Of a DNA stretch of 64,000 bases, positions 10,540 to 23,100 are shown in pieces. The stretch is taken from contig CASHTG010000004.1 in NCBI GenBank assembly GCA_949357655.1, positions 496,001-560,000 of the forward strand, written 5' to 3'. Source of the stretch: Parascedosporium putredinis. Lineage: Eukaryota; Ascomycota; Sordariomycetes; Microascales; Microascaceae. The position numbers were made by a program, and so were the translations under genes. Position 1 is the stretch's first letter; every line of letters begins with the position of its first letter. The notes under the pieces are model-generated. The model did not search any database. It was not told where the DNA came from and saw only the letters and a list, made by a program, of their open reading frames with translations.

Positions 10540-13500
10540 AAGTGGCGCGCCCCACTACTTGACTTGGGGGTTTTATTGTGCGCGGCGGATCAAGCAGAGG
10601 GAGTGTGAGGTGGCTAAACGAAGGGAAGGCATAGTGACGGATATACCCCCCACGACAGGCGAAACCTGTATTTGCGCAAGGAAGAAGAGAACATGAAAAA
10701 ACAAGAGGAAAAGAAAAAGAAGAAAAAAGAAGGAAGAAAGAACTTGCTCTTTCCCCTCCCTGGATTCCCACACACGCCTCCCTCCCCCGCATTCCCCCTC
10801 TCACTGTGATTAAGATTGAGGTGAGTGGATTGAGGTGAATGAGCAAGGGAGAGGAAGAGTGATAGAGGAAGACAGGGCAAAGAGAACATGAAGGAATGAA
10901 GAGCCGCCTCAACCCCAGACATGCAACAGTAGAGGCTCTTTCTGAATTATCCCGGCGGATATGTAGACCAAAACCTTCGATCGCTTCCCGAGCCGAGCGA
11001 TTCCGCTGTCACAATAAATCCCTAGACACCCCTGATGGGGCAAAGTGCTAAACCTTTTTGGGGGCGATTTCCGCCCAGGCCTTGGAGCCGACGAGGGGTC
11101 TTTTTCTTCTTCTTCTTTTTGCAAGGTGATATCATCCCGCGTTTTGCGTCTTAGTGTGGCTGGCTGTTTTTGACCGCCGGCTGTCAAAGTGTTAAGCTTC
11201 TCGTCTTTTATTTATCCTTTTTTTCTTCTTTTTGTTTTATCCGCAAGCTATGGGTCCTGCCCCGTTTTGTCTTTCTTTTTCCTTCCTTTCTGGTTCTTTT
11301 TCTCTTTGACAGGACGGGTGCTCAATGTGCCTGTATGCGCGCGAGCGCGCGTGCAAGGCATGTCGTGGAGGACGAGGGGAGGCACTGGTATATAAAACGG
11401 GGGTTTTTAACCATGGCGGCGATCAAAGTTTCAACGTGAGAGGGTTACAGATTTCATCCCATCTTCAAACGAGAGACAAGCCGATGAGCCATCGATCTTG
11501 CTTCAGCGATCTCATCTCATGTTTTTTCCCTTTCCTAACCGTTTTCTTCTCCTTCCTCGGTTTCTTCCCTCTTCTTCTTTTTCCATTCATTCTTTTTTTC
11601 TTCCCTTGTCATTCTTCCCATTTTCTTTTTCCTTTTCTTCTTTTTCTTCTTTTTCTTTCTGTTTCTATTTTACCAGAGCCGACAGGGGGAAGGCCATCCC
11701 CGCGCGAGGATCCTGCCCCGAGGAGCTACGAGGTCGAACGTCAAGTGGTGTACGCGTCACTGGCTGTCGGGAACCGGAAGCATTCAGCCTGAAGTCAAAA
11801 AGCATGCGAGGCATCTGGGAAGCTGGGTGCCATATCGTGGGGAATGATGCGGATTCTCTGCTCTGTAAAGCAAAAAAGGGGGGCAGGGCAGGCAGGCAGG
11901 AGGCTGGACGGATGGGAACGAAAGAGACGCTGCATGGAAAATAAGAGGGAAAAAAAGCGAAATGGTGCGCGTCCGAGTAAGGGGCGGAAACATGCCATGA
12001 TCGATGGCCCTTTGAAGCGATCATCATTTATTATATTGATGATCCTTTGTCTGATACGCGATGGTCTTTAGTTGAGCGTTGGTGCGGCTTTTTCCCTAGT
12101 TTCCCCTCTCCCTCTCCTCCTCTTTCTTTATTTGACCTTGTTTTCTGATTCTATTCTGCATTTCCCCCGCGCGGCCTCCCCTGTGGATGATTGTCCATGT
12201 TTGGTTTGAAGGGGCGGGGACTTTGCAGACACGCCGAGATAAGGGTAGCGGATATTTTTCCCTTGTCAAGGCTTGTTCCATCAGATGCCTATCACAATGC
12301 CGTTTTCCTTGGATCACGAGCAAAAGCAAAAGAGCTTGCTGTGGACGTCTGGAAGCATGGAATCACTACGATTGGAGGATATTTCCGAATCCTTGACCTC
12401 GAGGTCCGGAGGAATTTTGAATTGGTGGGCTTGTAGAAGCCCGCAAATCACGGGGCGGCGAGGGCCTCCAGCTCTTTGTTAGCGCGATCCTGGACTGCGC
12501 TTTTCGTGGGGAAGAGCATTGTGAGGGTCGAGAGGGATCAATAGTCCTTGCTCAAGTGGTATTGCGGGAGCTGCGAAATCTGGGGGTCGAGGAGAGGGGG
12601 CTTTTTGGAGCCAGGTAAAATTGGCAGGGTGGCCTGGGCTGTTTGAGCAATGTCAAGCCATTGAAGCGTCAATGTGGACTTTGATCAGTCAGCGCGGTGG
12701 AGGTACATTGAACAAGCCGCCGCTTTCTTTTTCGGAAACCATCCACGGCAGGCACGCAAGGCTATTTCTGGCTAGCAATGATGGGGGACAGAGATGGCAC
12801 GAGAAAAGGATTGGAAGCATCAATGTGTAAAAAAGAGGCAAAGCTTTTGTCCCCAAGGTTGCTTTCCGCTGATCTTGCACCATTCCTTCTAGGACCGAGG
12901 TAACATTCGACGTCAGTTTGGTCTTGGCCTGCCGACAAGGACCATGACACGAAACAATGCGGCGGAGCGAACATCACGAATGCTCGGCTGTCGATTGTTT
13001 CGAGAAAATGCTCTTTTTCTACGAAGTATGTATTCTTGCCCCCTTTTGGGCTGTGACGTCGATCTTTTTGCTCCCCATGGACCTGGAACAAGCAGCTTCG
13101 GCGGGTGCCGTTAGAAGCGCACACAGGCATAGCCGATCGACAGTGACGAACAAGGGGAGGGGAGGGGGCAATAGGAATAGTGTAAGAAGAGCGAGACAAG
13201 GTAGGGAAAAGCATCAGTGTCAAGACAATGGATGGATCAATCAAATCGAAAGAAAATCGGACGCTATGTTGAGCATAAAAGTGGCATAAATTCATGGACA
13301 AAGCACGAGCTCCCATCGCATAACGACAAACCGGACATTGAATTGATCCATTTGCCAACGACCAACAGCCCATCTTCGAACTTGGTCGATCCCTCAGCGG
13401 GAGGGGGCCATCTCTGTGGTGGGAAATATTCCTCCAGCGCTGGGCGCACAGGCTTTCCACCAACGACAGGTGCCAGAAACCAAACATCCCCAAACGACCA

Positions 13501-16500
13501 ACTGCCCCCAATCGTGAATCGTTGCTATTTTCCCCCACACAAGGGTCTCTTCCTCCCCCAAACCCAAACAAGAACCTAGTCGGCGAGAATGGAGATGGTG
13601 GCCCCCTTGCAAAAACTGCCATCGTTGATGCCCCCCCAACGATTCCGCCCCGTTCATGGACCAATGCTCGCCGCGCGATTCGGCGGTTTGGTCATCTGAG
13701 ATTTGGTGCCATGTTGCCCGCTGCGTTGCGGCTCGCACCTTTTCCCATCTAGCCCTCCCTACTCTGGGCTAGTCTGTTTCGGGACCCGCTTGCCCCCCTT
13801 TGAGCGTGCCCCTGCTCAAGCAAAAATCCTCCGAAAGCCAATTGCGACAGTCGCTGTGGGTGTCACTTTGCTCCTCGCTAAGATGACGGGGAGCGGAAGA
13901 AGTGCCCGTGATGAATGCGTGTTAGTCGTGTCGCGAGCGTGCGGGCTGTGGTTAGTGTGCGGGCATGTGTGTAGTGTATATATCCATCTATGGATCCATC
14001 AGTGTCAAATGTGCGTGCGTGTGTACTTTGTTAGGCGATTGATCAAAGGGAAGGAACATCACGACTGCCTGCCCTTATACATAACGAGGTTACCTCTCCT
14101 TCGGATGCTTTCCAGTCCCTCCTTCCTCCGGGCTCCGCTCCAAGTTATATAAGGAAATTACGACAGGTTACGCTCGCTTTTCCTTCTCTCGCTTGATTTG
14201 ATCTCTTCCACCAGGGTATCTCCTCCCAAGCCGACCCAAAACCACTTAACATGAGGCTATGCGTCGTGGCCGGATCTCCCACAACATATTTCTCCTGGTA
14301 GTCCGCATCAATCAGCATCCGAGTTGTTCGCTGCTGTAGAGTGCCAACGCCGGCGGCCTTTCCGTTTCCCGCCCTCCGACTCGGCGGTTCTTCAGAGTAC
14401 GCGTCGAGCAAGTTAGAGACGGGCCATATAAGCTTGGCTGGCCCGGTTGGCCGTCCCTCGCCGAGAGCATTGGCATGCTGCGCACACCTTCGGCAACCCT
14501 CCAGTTTCGGCGAGCAATTCCTCGGAAAATACCGAGATATTCAGCGTCAGAGAGAGCAAGAAGAGAAAAAGGACTAGGACAAGGGAGTGAGTCGACGACG
14601 CTGTTAAACAGACACGGCAGTGGTTCACGGATTTCCCGCTAGAATACCATTTTCTTTTCTACCGCCCTGCCGAAGGAACTTCGGCAAGTGAGGGCTGGTG
14701 GTGTTTGTTCACTCTCTTAATAACAGTCCCTAGCGAGCGAGCCGCTCGTCTCCTTTTTCTTTCTTTTTCTTTCTTCTTTCTTTCTTCTTCTTTTCATTTT
14801 CGCTATACTTGATCTACACCAACATCAACGGTTGGCTGCTGCCCTGCTCGCATTTGTTTTAGCCCTTTTCCTCTGCACCATCTGCACCTCACCCCGCCCC
14901 GCCCCAGCTCACCTTTTTCCCGCTCACCCCACTACTCCGGTGGTTTTAGCTTGTTGGGGGAATCGCCTCTTATCGAGGGGCCGTATATTCTTGTCGGCAT
15001 CATCGGTGAGCTTACCTATACGTGGTTGAAAAGGCCAGCGGTACTACCAGTACAACTGGATAAAAATTGGTCGAGACGTAATCGGCCATCTTGCGTGCCG
15101 GAACATCATCGGCGGCCCACCACGGAGCCAAGCAAGCCGTCTTGCCATCACCGAAAACTCCAATCACTGATCGAGCTCTGCAACCTCTTTCGGGACTTCT
15201 TAACCGCCACCAATCCCTGTCCCATACGGTTCCCTGGAGCCTTCTGGAATAGGAGACCAGCGACAGCCGAAAAAAGGAGCGAGAAAAAGGTAGTTGACAG
15301 ATAGCTGTTCAACGCCCGCCAACCTAGCCGCGAAACAAAGAGAAGATCATCCCAAGAGGAGGGACGAATATCAGGCATCGTATAGCTTTTGTTGCCATTC
15401 CCGAAATAGAGGGAGGAGGAAACGGGGCACGACATCTTAATGCGCGTCCTTCTCGCAACGAGCCCCAGTTCCAGTCGCTCTGCTGCCACCTTTACCACCA
15501 CCGAGCGCCGTTCTTCACCTTCTTCCCGTCGTTCCAGCTTCCGCCCTGTCCCACTTTCTGTCCCTTTTAACCTTTTTGATAGGACAGGCAGATATAACCT
15601 TTGCTTGCACGCCCCCCCGCTCTCCCCGTCTCTGGCTCTGGTCCAATTCGTGGTACGCCTGTTCGGCTTGCTGCGAGTACGCAACCAAGCAAGCAGCGCT
15701 TTTTGACGTGCTGTTTAATACTCCTTCCACCCCTACGTCCATCGGCGTTGCGGTTGTGCGTAGTGCCTTGAAAGAGGTCGCATGTCTAGATCGGCGACGC
15801 CTAGCTTGGTTTTCCCTCGACCCTGCCCATCACTTTCTAGGGTTTGCGACTCTTGTGAGCTCGCCAACTGCTCAAAACCGATCTACCTTGTGCCTTCTCC
15901 CGCCTGTCCTGATTTGAGGTCCTTGGATCGGTAACCGAATCACAGTCGTGGCGGCATTGGAATCGCCGGCCACCTCATCTCGACGCCAGATCATCGCCGG
16001 GGAAAATCTAGACGCACCGCACCGAAGTACCCCCTGACCACCTGCCGGTCGATTACTGAAATATATCTCTATATATATGCCACTCCATAGCCGAATCTTG
16101 CATTCCACCCATTCTTGAGAGCAAAGCCCTTTCCCCACGTAACACATTAGCCCTCGCACCCGACAATCCCGATCTCGTACATTTGTTCCTCCGAGTCAGT
16201 ACATTCTCGCGGCCAACCCCCGAGAACATCGTTCTACGCTTCGCCCTCGTCGATATTTCCGCCTTTGACTGGCCATCCTGGCCATCTTCTCCGCCCGGGG
16301 TGAAGGCTTACTTGTTTGTCTCCCCCAATTCCACCCCCTTCGGTCTTGGCGAATAGCGGTTTGCACAGCAGCCACTAGCGTTCTTGTAACCATCGGTGGG
16401 CAGCCCTCTGATATCCTTCTAGTGTGTGTGTGGGCAACTCTTTATTTTTCTCACAGCAACCCCGCAAAAAAAACAAGGGTGATCAGGAGAGGATAGTGCC

Positions 16501-16606
16501 AACCCCTTGCCGTCCTTTTCCATTTCCGGGCGCGAGGAATTGATCTCGGTCTGTGAGATTGAAGGGAGGGATTTCAAAAGGGCCCAAGACGCCGCCGAGT
16601 TGGGCA
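10540..16606. other. 6 kb without a supported gene
   Basis: T/C-rich runs occur at about 11520-11670 and 14755-14800. The longest frame is a 300-codon open stretch on the minus strand (12762-13664), but it begins at TTG and has no domain, no membrane pattern and no intron-like structure. The stretch nearest 16600 is presumably the leader of the QutR-like gene. Confidence 0.55.
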
Positions 16607-18874
16607 ATGGCGGCAGTTCAGCAGTTAGTCACTGCGCCAGGACCGACGCCCATCTCCACCATGTCCCCCAACGGACTCGCTTCCAGCAGCAACGGCGCTG
16701 GTCCTGCCATTGACGTGCACACCGCGGCTTCTGGAGCGATGCAGCAGCAAAGGCAACCGGCCAGTCGCCCTCAGTGCGGAGACGCTCGCATCGTCGCAAT
16801 CGTCTATAACCAGGGGAAAGACAAGATCGTGTCTGTCTTCGCCAGTGTTTTGGGCCGGCCGTTCATATTGAAGCGATCCTTTGGAGAGATTGATGAGATG
16901 GACCAGGGCCACGTAGTAGGGATCTTAGATGGCGAGGGACGTCGAGATATCCCCTCACGGAACAGGGAGCTGGTTGTCGCCATCAATGCCACTGCGTGGA
17001 CCGAGGAATAGCACCTGACGCTCAACTCTCATCCACTTGCGATTACGAGTTTCTTTATACCGAATCCCCTTTCTGCCGACGGGATCTGGCTCGATTCATT
17101 TCATTCACTCTTGGCCAGATCAGTCCTCACAAGTCCTTGATGGAGAAGCCGAGGACGTATTTCATTTCTACGACGTTTCCTGACGTCCGAGCCGCCCTCC
17201 CCAACCTCGACATACTCACCGTCGGAGCCGACGCCGTTGAGATCCGAGTCGACCTACTTAAAGAGCCCCTGAGCGAGGGAAAATTTGCATCTATACCAAG
17301 CTTGGATTACGTTGGCCGGCAAGTCATGCTCCTTCGCCAGACCACGGAACTCCCCATTATCTTTACGACGAGATGTACAAAAGAGAACGGACGATTTCCG
17401 ATGGAGAATCCCGATTTGTACTACGAATATTTGTACCGCGCCATCCAGTGGGGGTGGAGTATATCGACGTCGAACTGTGGCTCCCGGAAGCCATCCGGCG
17501 GCGGTTGTGGGAGCTCAAAGGCAATAGCCGCATCATGTCAGCCTTCCACGATTTCTCGGGCACTTTCAAGTGGCCGTCACCCCATGCGCAAGCGATATTC
17601 CTCGAGTCCTGCCGATACGCCGACATCGTAAAGATGATTGCCATCATAAACGACCACAACGAAAACTTTGAGCTTGAGTACTTCCGGTCCAAGATGCGGA
17701 CTGATTTCCCAGACTCACCACCGTTATCCGCCGTCAACATGGGCGAGACTGGGCAGTTCTCACGGACGTTAAACAAGGTGTTTTGCCCCATCACGCACCC
17801 ATTGCTCCCAATCATTGCCGCCCCTGGCCAGATGAGCGCGGCAGAGATCAACGCCGCCCTCTCTCTGCTCGGCCAGCTGCCGAAAAAGAGCATGTACGGC
17901 ATCCACAGCAGCGCTTCTACCCGCATCGCAACGCCGCAGGCTCCCTTTACGAGAAGTGCTTTAACGAGCTCGGCCTTCCCCACCACTTTGCCGTTGTAGA
18001 ACGCCAAGTGAACAATCCAGGTGGACTAGACGCCTGGTGTAACCAGCGAAACTTTGGGGGCGGCTACCTGACCCCGCCAGTTTCGCACCACAGCCTTACT
18101 AAACACTCCCCTTCTTCTCTTCTCTTAATAATGGCGCAGGCCCTATCCTTACTGAGGCCGCAAGGGCAATCGGCATGGTGGATACGATTGTTGTCCACTC
18201 CTCCTCTTCCCCTTCTACGCCATCCGCATCCTCCGACACGGCATCGATCGGCTCGAGTCCCCGCAACCCGCACGACCCCTCGCTCCCGGCTCTTGCAAAC
18301 ATGGCCGGCCGCGGCCTATCCCCGAAGCCTCCGTCGTCCTCGACAACTCTACTTGGCGAGGTATTCTCAACAGCCTCACACGAGACTTCTCGCCTTCAGC
18401 TTACTGCGGCCATCCAGCCGTTGTTCTAGCCTCCTCTTCCGACGATGCTGCCTCTGCCCTATACGCTCTCAAGGCTTTGAAAGTGTCCAAGATATACACA
18501 GTCGGTTTTAAGACGCCCACGTCTCTTACACACGAAGGCAGCCCAATCGAACCGTTTAATAGCCTAGAGTCCCTCCAGCGTGCCCGCTCGGGCGGAACCA
18601 CCCCGTTTGTGATTGTTTCGGCCCTTTCCGCTGACAAGGCAACCCTCGTCAGTATGCTGTTGCGCGTCTTCGCAGGCCAGAGGAGCAAAAGGTCTTCCTT
18701 GACCTTGCCGATGGCGCAACAAAGACGACGGCCGCTGCGGCAGGGCTAGGATTCGTAGCCTACGGCGCCGAGGATGTCGTGGCTTTCACCACTGTGCAGA
18801 CGATTCGAGGGCTTGTGGGACAGAATGTCCCTTATAGCTTTGTAAGGTTGGCGGGAGGAAGGGGTCTCTATTGA
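16607..18874 (+). CDS. QutR/Qa-1S-like protein (AROM-derived, DHQase + SDH-like domains; frame-broken)
   Basis: About 737 residues, homologous to the C-terminal half of the pentafunctional AROM protein, as in quinate-pathway repressors. Order: Gln/Ser/Ala-rich N-terminus; a short shikimate-kinase-like piece (ARIVAIVYNQGKDK) lacking a proper P-loop; a type I 3-dehydroquinate dehydratase domain from RTYFISTTFPDVR; then a shikimate-dehydrogenase-like domain from about KKSMYGIHSS to AEDVVAFTTVQTIRG. DHQase catalytic positions appear kept: E/R/D in DAVEIRVDLL, Arg in FTTRC, His in SAFHDFSG, Lys in ADIVKMIA, Arg in TGQFSRT. The SDH-like part has FGGGYLTPP in place of the lysine motif and NSTW in place of NTDW. 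The intron is 18080-18139. The -1 breaks are at 16998-16999, 17450-17454, 17943-17945, 18072-18075, 18315-18316 and about 18670. QutR/Qa-1S family members repress quinate-use genes by binding the activator. No other qut/qa gene is visible nearby. Start 16607 is preferred; ATG 16661 is an alternative. Confidence 0.82.
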
Positions 18875-20163
18875 GCCATAGCGAGCACAATCCTGGCCAC
18901 GGGTATGTGATGAACGAAAGCAGGCGAAATGATAAACGGACCTTGTGGGGCCCCGTAAGACCCGGAGTGATCCTCTACATCCACCTCGCGAATATTGTCG
19001 GCTTCGTATGAGAGCCGATGAAGGGAGAGTACGGGGTGTCGGTATCGTCGTTTCGAAAAGGACGCATGCGTCCTGTCGTGCTTTGGAACTTTTCAGAGTA
19101 ACTACCAAAAACGCTTTTTTTTTCAAGAGTCAAGGGCGGCGATTTGCATAATTAGCATTGTTTTGGATGGAAGAATGAGGAATTATAGACGAACCTTTTG
19201 GCAATACTCTGCATTTTCTCTCCTTTCCTGGACTCGGACTTTCCACTCTTCTTCTCTTGCCTTCTTTTCTTTTGGGGGTTTTCCCCACCTGTCTTTCCTT
19301 TTGTTTCCCCAATATTTTGATTCTCTTCCATGTTTAGGGCGGCTGTCTAGCAATCAGTGTTATCATGGTGTAAAGTGTTTGGATCATAGCTCATACCGGC
19401 CTGCTTTTTCTTTTTGTGTTTGCATCAAGAGCAACGAAGAGACGTGGCCCCGACGGAAGGGGGTGAGGGTTTGATAAATAGGGAGAAAATTAACAGAACA
19501 AGGGCAGTTGTCTTTTACTTTATCTCTTATCTCTGTTTTCTATTTCTGCTGCATTCTGGGAGCAGGGGAATCCTCCCAGGGAGAGGGGCGCTTTTTGACA
19601 TATCTAGTTTCCGACTTGGAGTAGAAAATGAAGTGCCTGGTTTCTTTACTATTGCTTGCTCACATGTAATATTGGGACGAAACTGTTCCGTTCTTTACGG
19701 CTCTCTTTTTCTTGATCTTTCTCTTCTTCTCGTGATGGTCCTCGTCGGCCACACCAGACTCACAGCTTAACCTCGAGGTTGATAAAATGGATAAGAAACT
19801 GGGGGACAAGAGGCACGTTTGTAGAAAAGGGGCCGCGATGGGGGATGGAGTATGTGAGCGGCTCAGTTTTCTCTCTGTCCCCCGGCATCGGCAGCACGAG
19901 GAGATTATCGAGAATACGACGTGGGTAGCGGCAACGGGGAAAGATGCCAAAGAGAGACTGGTCGACTCAGGACTAGCACTGAGGCATAGTCTGGGGAATG
20001 AAGAGTCGATGTCTGGATTCACGAGAGTTGGGGAAAGGAAGGGAGGAGCGATGGGGGAGAGGTCGGTTCCATTGAGGGATATCGGGAACTTGAGCCGTCC
20101 TCCGGCGAAGCTGGGGGCGTGAAAGCCGAGAAGGGGAAAGATTCCTTTTTCTTTTTCCCTTCT

Positions 20164-20195
20164 TCTTTTTCTTTTCTCTCATAAAAAGAAAAAGA
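20164..20195. repeat. A/T hairpin (12-bp inverted repeat)
   Basis: An oligopyrimidine arm (20164-20175) and its exact reverse complement (20184-20195) are separated by 8 bases. It could arise by chance between two biased tracts, or mark a transcript end. Confidence 0.5.
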
Positions 20196-23100
20196 AAAAA
20201 GATTAATTAGCGCTCTCGCGCGTAAGATGTGGTCTTTGGAGGGTTCCTGTTGCATCGGAACACACCGATCCTCTCTCTCTTCGTACGAGGACCTACGTCT
20301 TCTTCTTCTGGGGAGGCTAGATTTTCTGCTACTGGCCGCCAGAGCCGGCGACGGGATGATGCGCATGGAACATCGTAAAAGTGGAAGAGGGTGGGTGTGC
20401 TTGCGTGGATGAGACTCCGACTCTGCTTCCTCCCTCCTCTCCCCTTTCTCATCTCCGCCCCGAGGGAACACGAGATGGCGAGAGAGGAAGAGAGCCTGTT
20501 CAACCTTGGGAGAGAAACAACGGGCTCGTATCTAAACAAGTCGAGAGAGCTATTGTCAAAGTTTGAGGGTTTTTGGTAGACCCGCGTCTGGTTCTCTATC
20601 GTCCTGTCCGCCTTCCTCGGTTCTCGCTGCCTTTGGTATTCTGACGCTCCTGGGCCATCTACGCGCCGAACCCCGCGGTTTAACCTTGGCCTCCACGGAT
20701 GCGTGAACCAAGAAAAAAAGAAAGCGAAAAGAAAAACCGCGCGAAAGGAGCAAGAAGCATGGCAGGGGAGAAGGGGAAAAGGAGCCGGTTTACACCACCG
20801 GCCAGCGTCCCGAGCGCGTACATACGGGAGTAACGGCCGGTTTGCGGATGGTAACTTTGCCGGCACGAATACTCTAAATCCCCTTTCTTCCCTTTTTCGT
20901 CTCTTGTCGTATTCTTCTTCTTGTCATCCCACTCCTCTTCGATTCTCGCTTTAGGAATGGCCTCATGCAAGCTGACGTGACAATGCGCACGAGGCTTGGA
21001 CAAGATTTTCTTCGATGCATCTGTGGCATTGAGAATGACAAGCCAGGGAGAGAGAGGAAGACAATAAGAGAGTGAGCGAGTGGGAGATGGACAGAGGGGA
21101 GAAAAGAAGGTTAAGGCGGCTTCGCGCTCCGGTACCAAAGGTAGCTTCACCTTGCGCCATGGATCACCGATCTTTGGCTTCCTCTTCTCTCGTTCCTGTC
21201 CTCTGGGTTGGCTCCGGCAAGGTGAGCCTGTCCGTGGGCTTGGAGATACAGGATGAGCTGGCCGGTCCTTTGATTAAAGGGTCGAGGACAAGCATGAAGT
21301 CATTTCCTTTCCTCTCCCCGTGGCTTCCCGCGTGAGGCCCTGCTTTTGCCTCACACCTTATTTCCTTCTTCTTCCACACTTCAACGTTAGCCACATGCAC
21401 TCACCCACGCCCCCTTTTCAATCTGTTTTCCAATTGGAATGTGGCGGGTTCTTCGCAGAGCTCCCGCCCCTTACTTGATTTCTCTTCTTCATGAATTTCC
21501 CGGGAAATGCAAGGGCCTCAACATTTCTCCATGTTTCCTCCACACACATGTTATTTCCCGGGGACTCCGCGCGGGTTTTGCGTGTGTTGGTGTGGGGTGA
21601 GGAGCAGGGGGTGGGTAGGTGAGCGAGATGAGGGTGGAGGGAAAGGCGTGGTGCGAGTAGCTGGCTTCGGGAGAGAAGTCCGCCTGGGGAATGTGACCCC
21701 GTTGGAGAACAGCGGCCACATCTTCCCTCAGGAACGTCGGGAACGAATGGCAGAGGGAGCGAGAGGGAAAACAGTGGCGTGGCATGCGTGGCGTGGCGTG
21801 GGTAACGTCGCGGCAACAAGCAGGAAATGGGGGAGTGAAGGGAGGCTAGGAAAGGGGAAACGTGGGGAAAATGCAGGAGGGGCGTGCGAATGAGCTGGAG
21901 AGAGGCTGGAGGCCGGGGAAAGAAGAAGAGAGGAATGGAGGGGAGCAGAGATGGAAGGGGGAAGAGCTGCTAGCGCGAAGTCATTGGGGGCCGGCGGCTG
22001 CGTCCATCTTCATCGAAATCGCGGGTGGTAGCCCTGACTAATACGTCCTCGCCCCATTACTTTGGTCCTTGGCTGATGGGGACGGCGAGAGATTGGGGGC
22101 GCGTAGATGCAAGGCCACCGTGAGGTTGTGTTGATGAATGTGAGCAAAGACAAAACAGGGCTAGCGTTTAGATGGAGCCAAAGAGACGGAGAAGCGTGCC
22201 CACGGAGATTCGGGATCTCACCGCGCTCACGGTTCAAAGGGAAAAGGGACAGCGAAAAAGGGTGGATTAGGAAGTGGCAGGCCTATTCCAGGATAAACAG
22301 GGTGAGAATTCGCGCTAAGAATAGAAACCAGGAGAGACGTGGGCTGGTCTGGGAGGGTAACAAGGCTGACGACGTCGTGCAGAGGAAGCGAGCGGTGGCA
22401 GCTGAGGTCGGCGGCTCGCCAGCATTCGCTCCTGCTGGTTTTCTTCCTTGAATTTCTTTTTCCTTTCTGTTTTCCTTTCTTTTCTTTCTTGTCTTTCTTT
22501 TTAGGTTTGTCTCCCGGAAGTCCAAGAGGCATTTGCCGGCGCAGGTGCGCCGTCTTTCCGGAACAGGCAGAGCGAAGGGAGCAGCCCTCCCTGAGAACGT
22601 GGGCTCGCTGGCTCGTGACGCGCACACCTGTCCCTCCAGTCCTCGCCTCTGCAGAAGAGTGGGCATCAGGTAAGAGGTGGACCACCAGACGAGGGAGACG
22701 TTGCTACCGTCCTAGTCCCCTTCAATCTGGCAGTTGATGCGCATTCCTGCCTTCCCACCTGCCCATTCCCTCATCTTGTGGAGCACGTATCGCTGTTTTC
22801 GGGAAGATCACGCTCGAGATACCTGCAATACCCTCATACACTGGTTATGGAGGCCCAGAATTTCACCCATCTCCGCAAAGGAATAAGATGAAAAGGTGTA
22901 ATTGTGGAGATGGAAGATAGCAGGGAGGTCCCAATCTCATGCGGACCGGCCACACGTGGACCTTCTTCTTTTTCTCAAGCGAGAGAAGCCAAAACCCACA
23001 AAGGTCCGGCTAGAGCAAGGGCTGAGCGGTAGAGAAGTCACATGCCTTGGAGATAGGGGTTTGGGGGCAAATAATGGCGAAAAACTTGCCATTGAGCGGC

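Noticed and set aside
12762..13664. 300-codon open frame on the minus strand
   Set aside because: It starts at TTG, has no domain, no membrane or repeat pattern and no intron signals. Its composition looks like a chance open frame in GC-balanced DNA.
17363..18007. 214-codon minus-strand frame
   Set aside because: Antisense shadow of the dehydroquinase domain.
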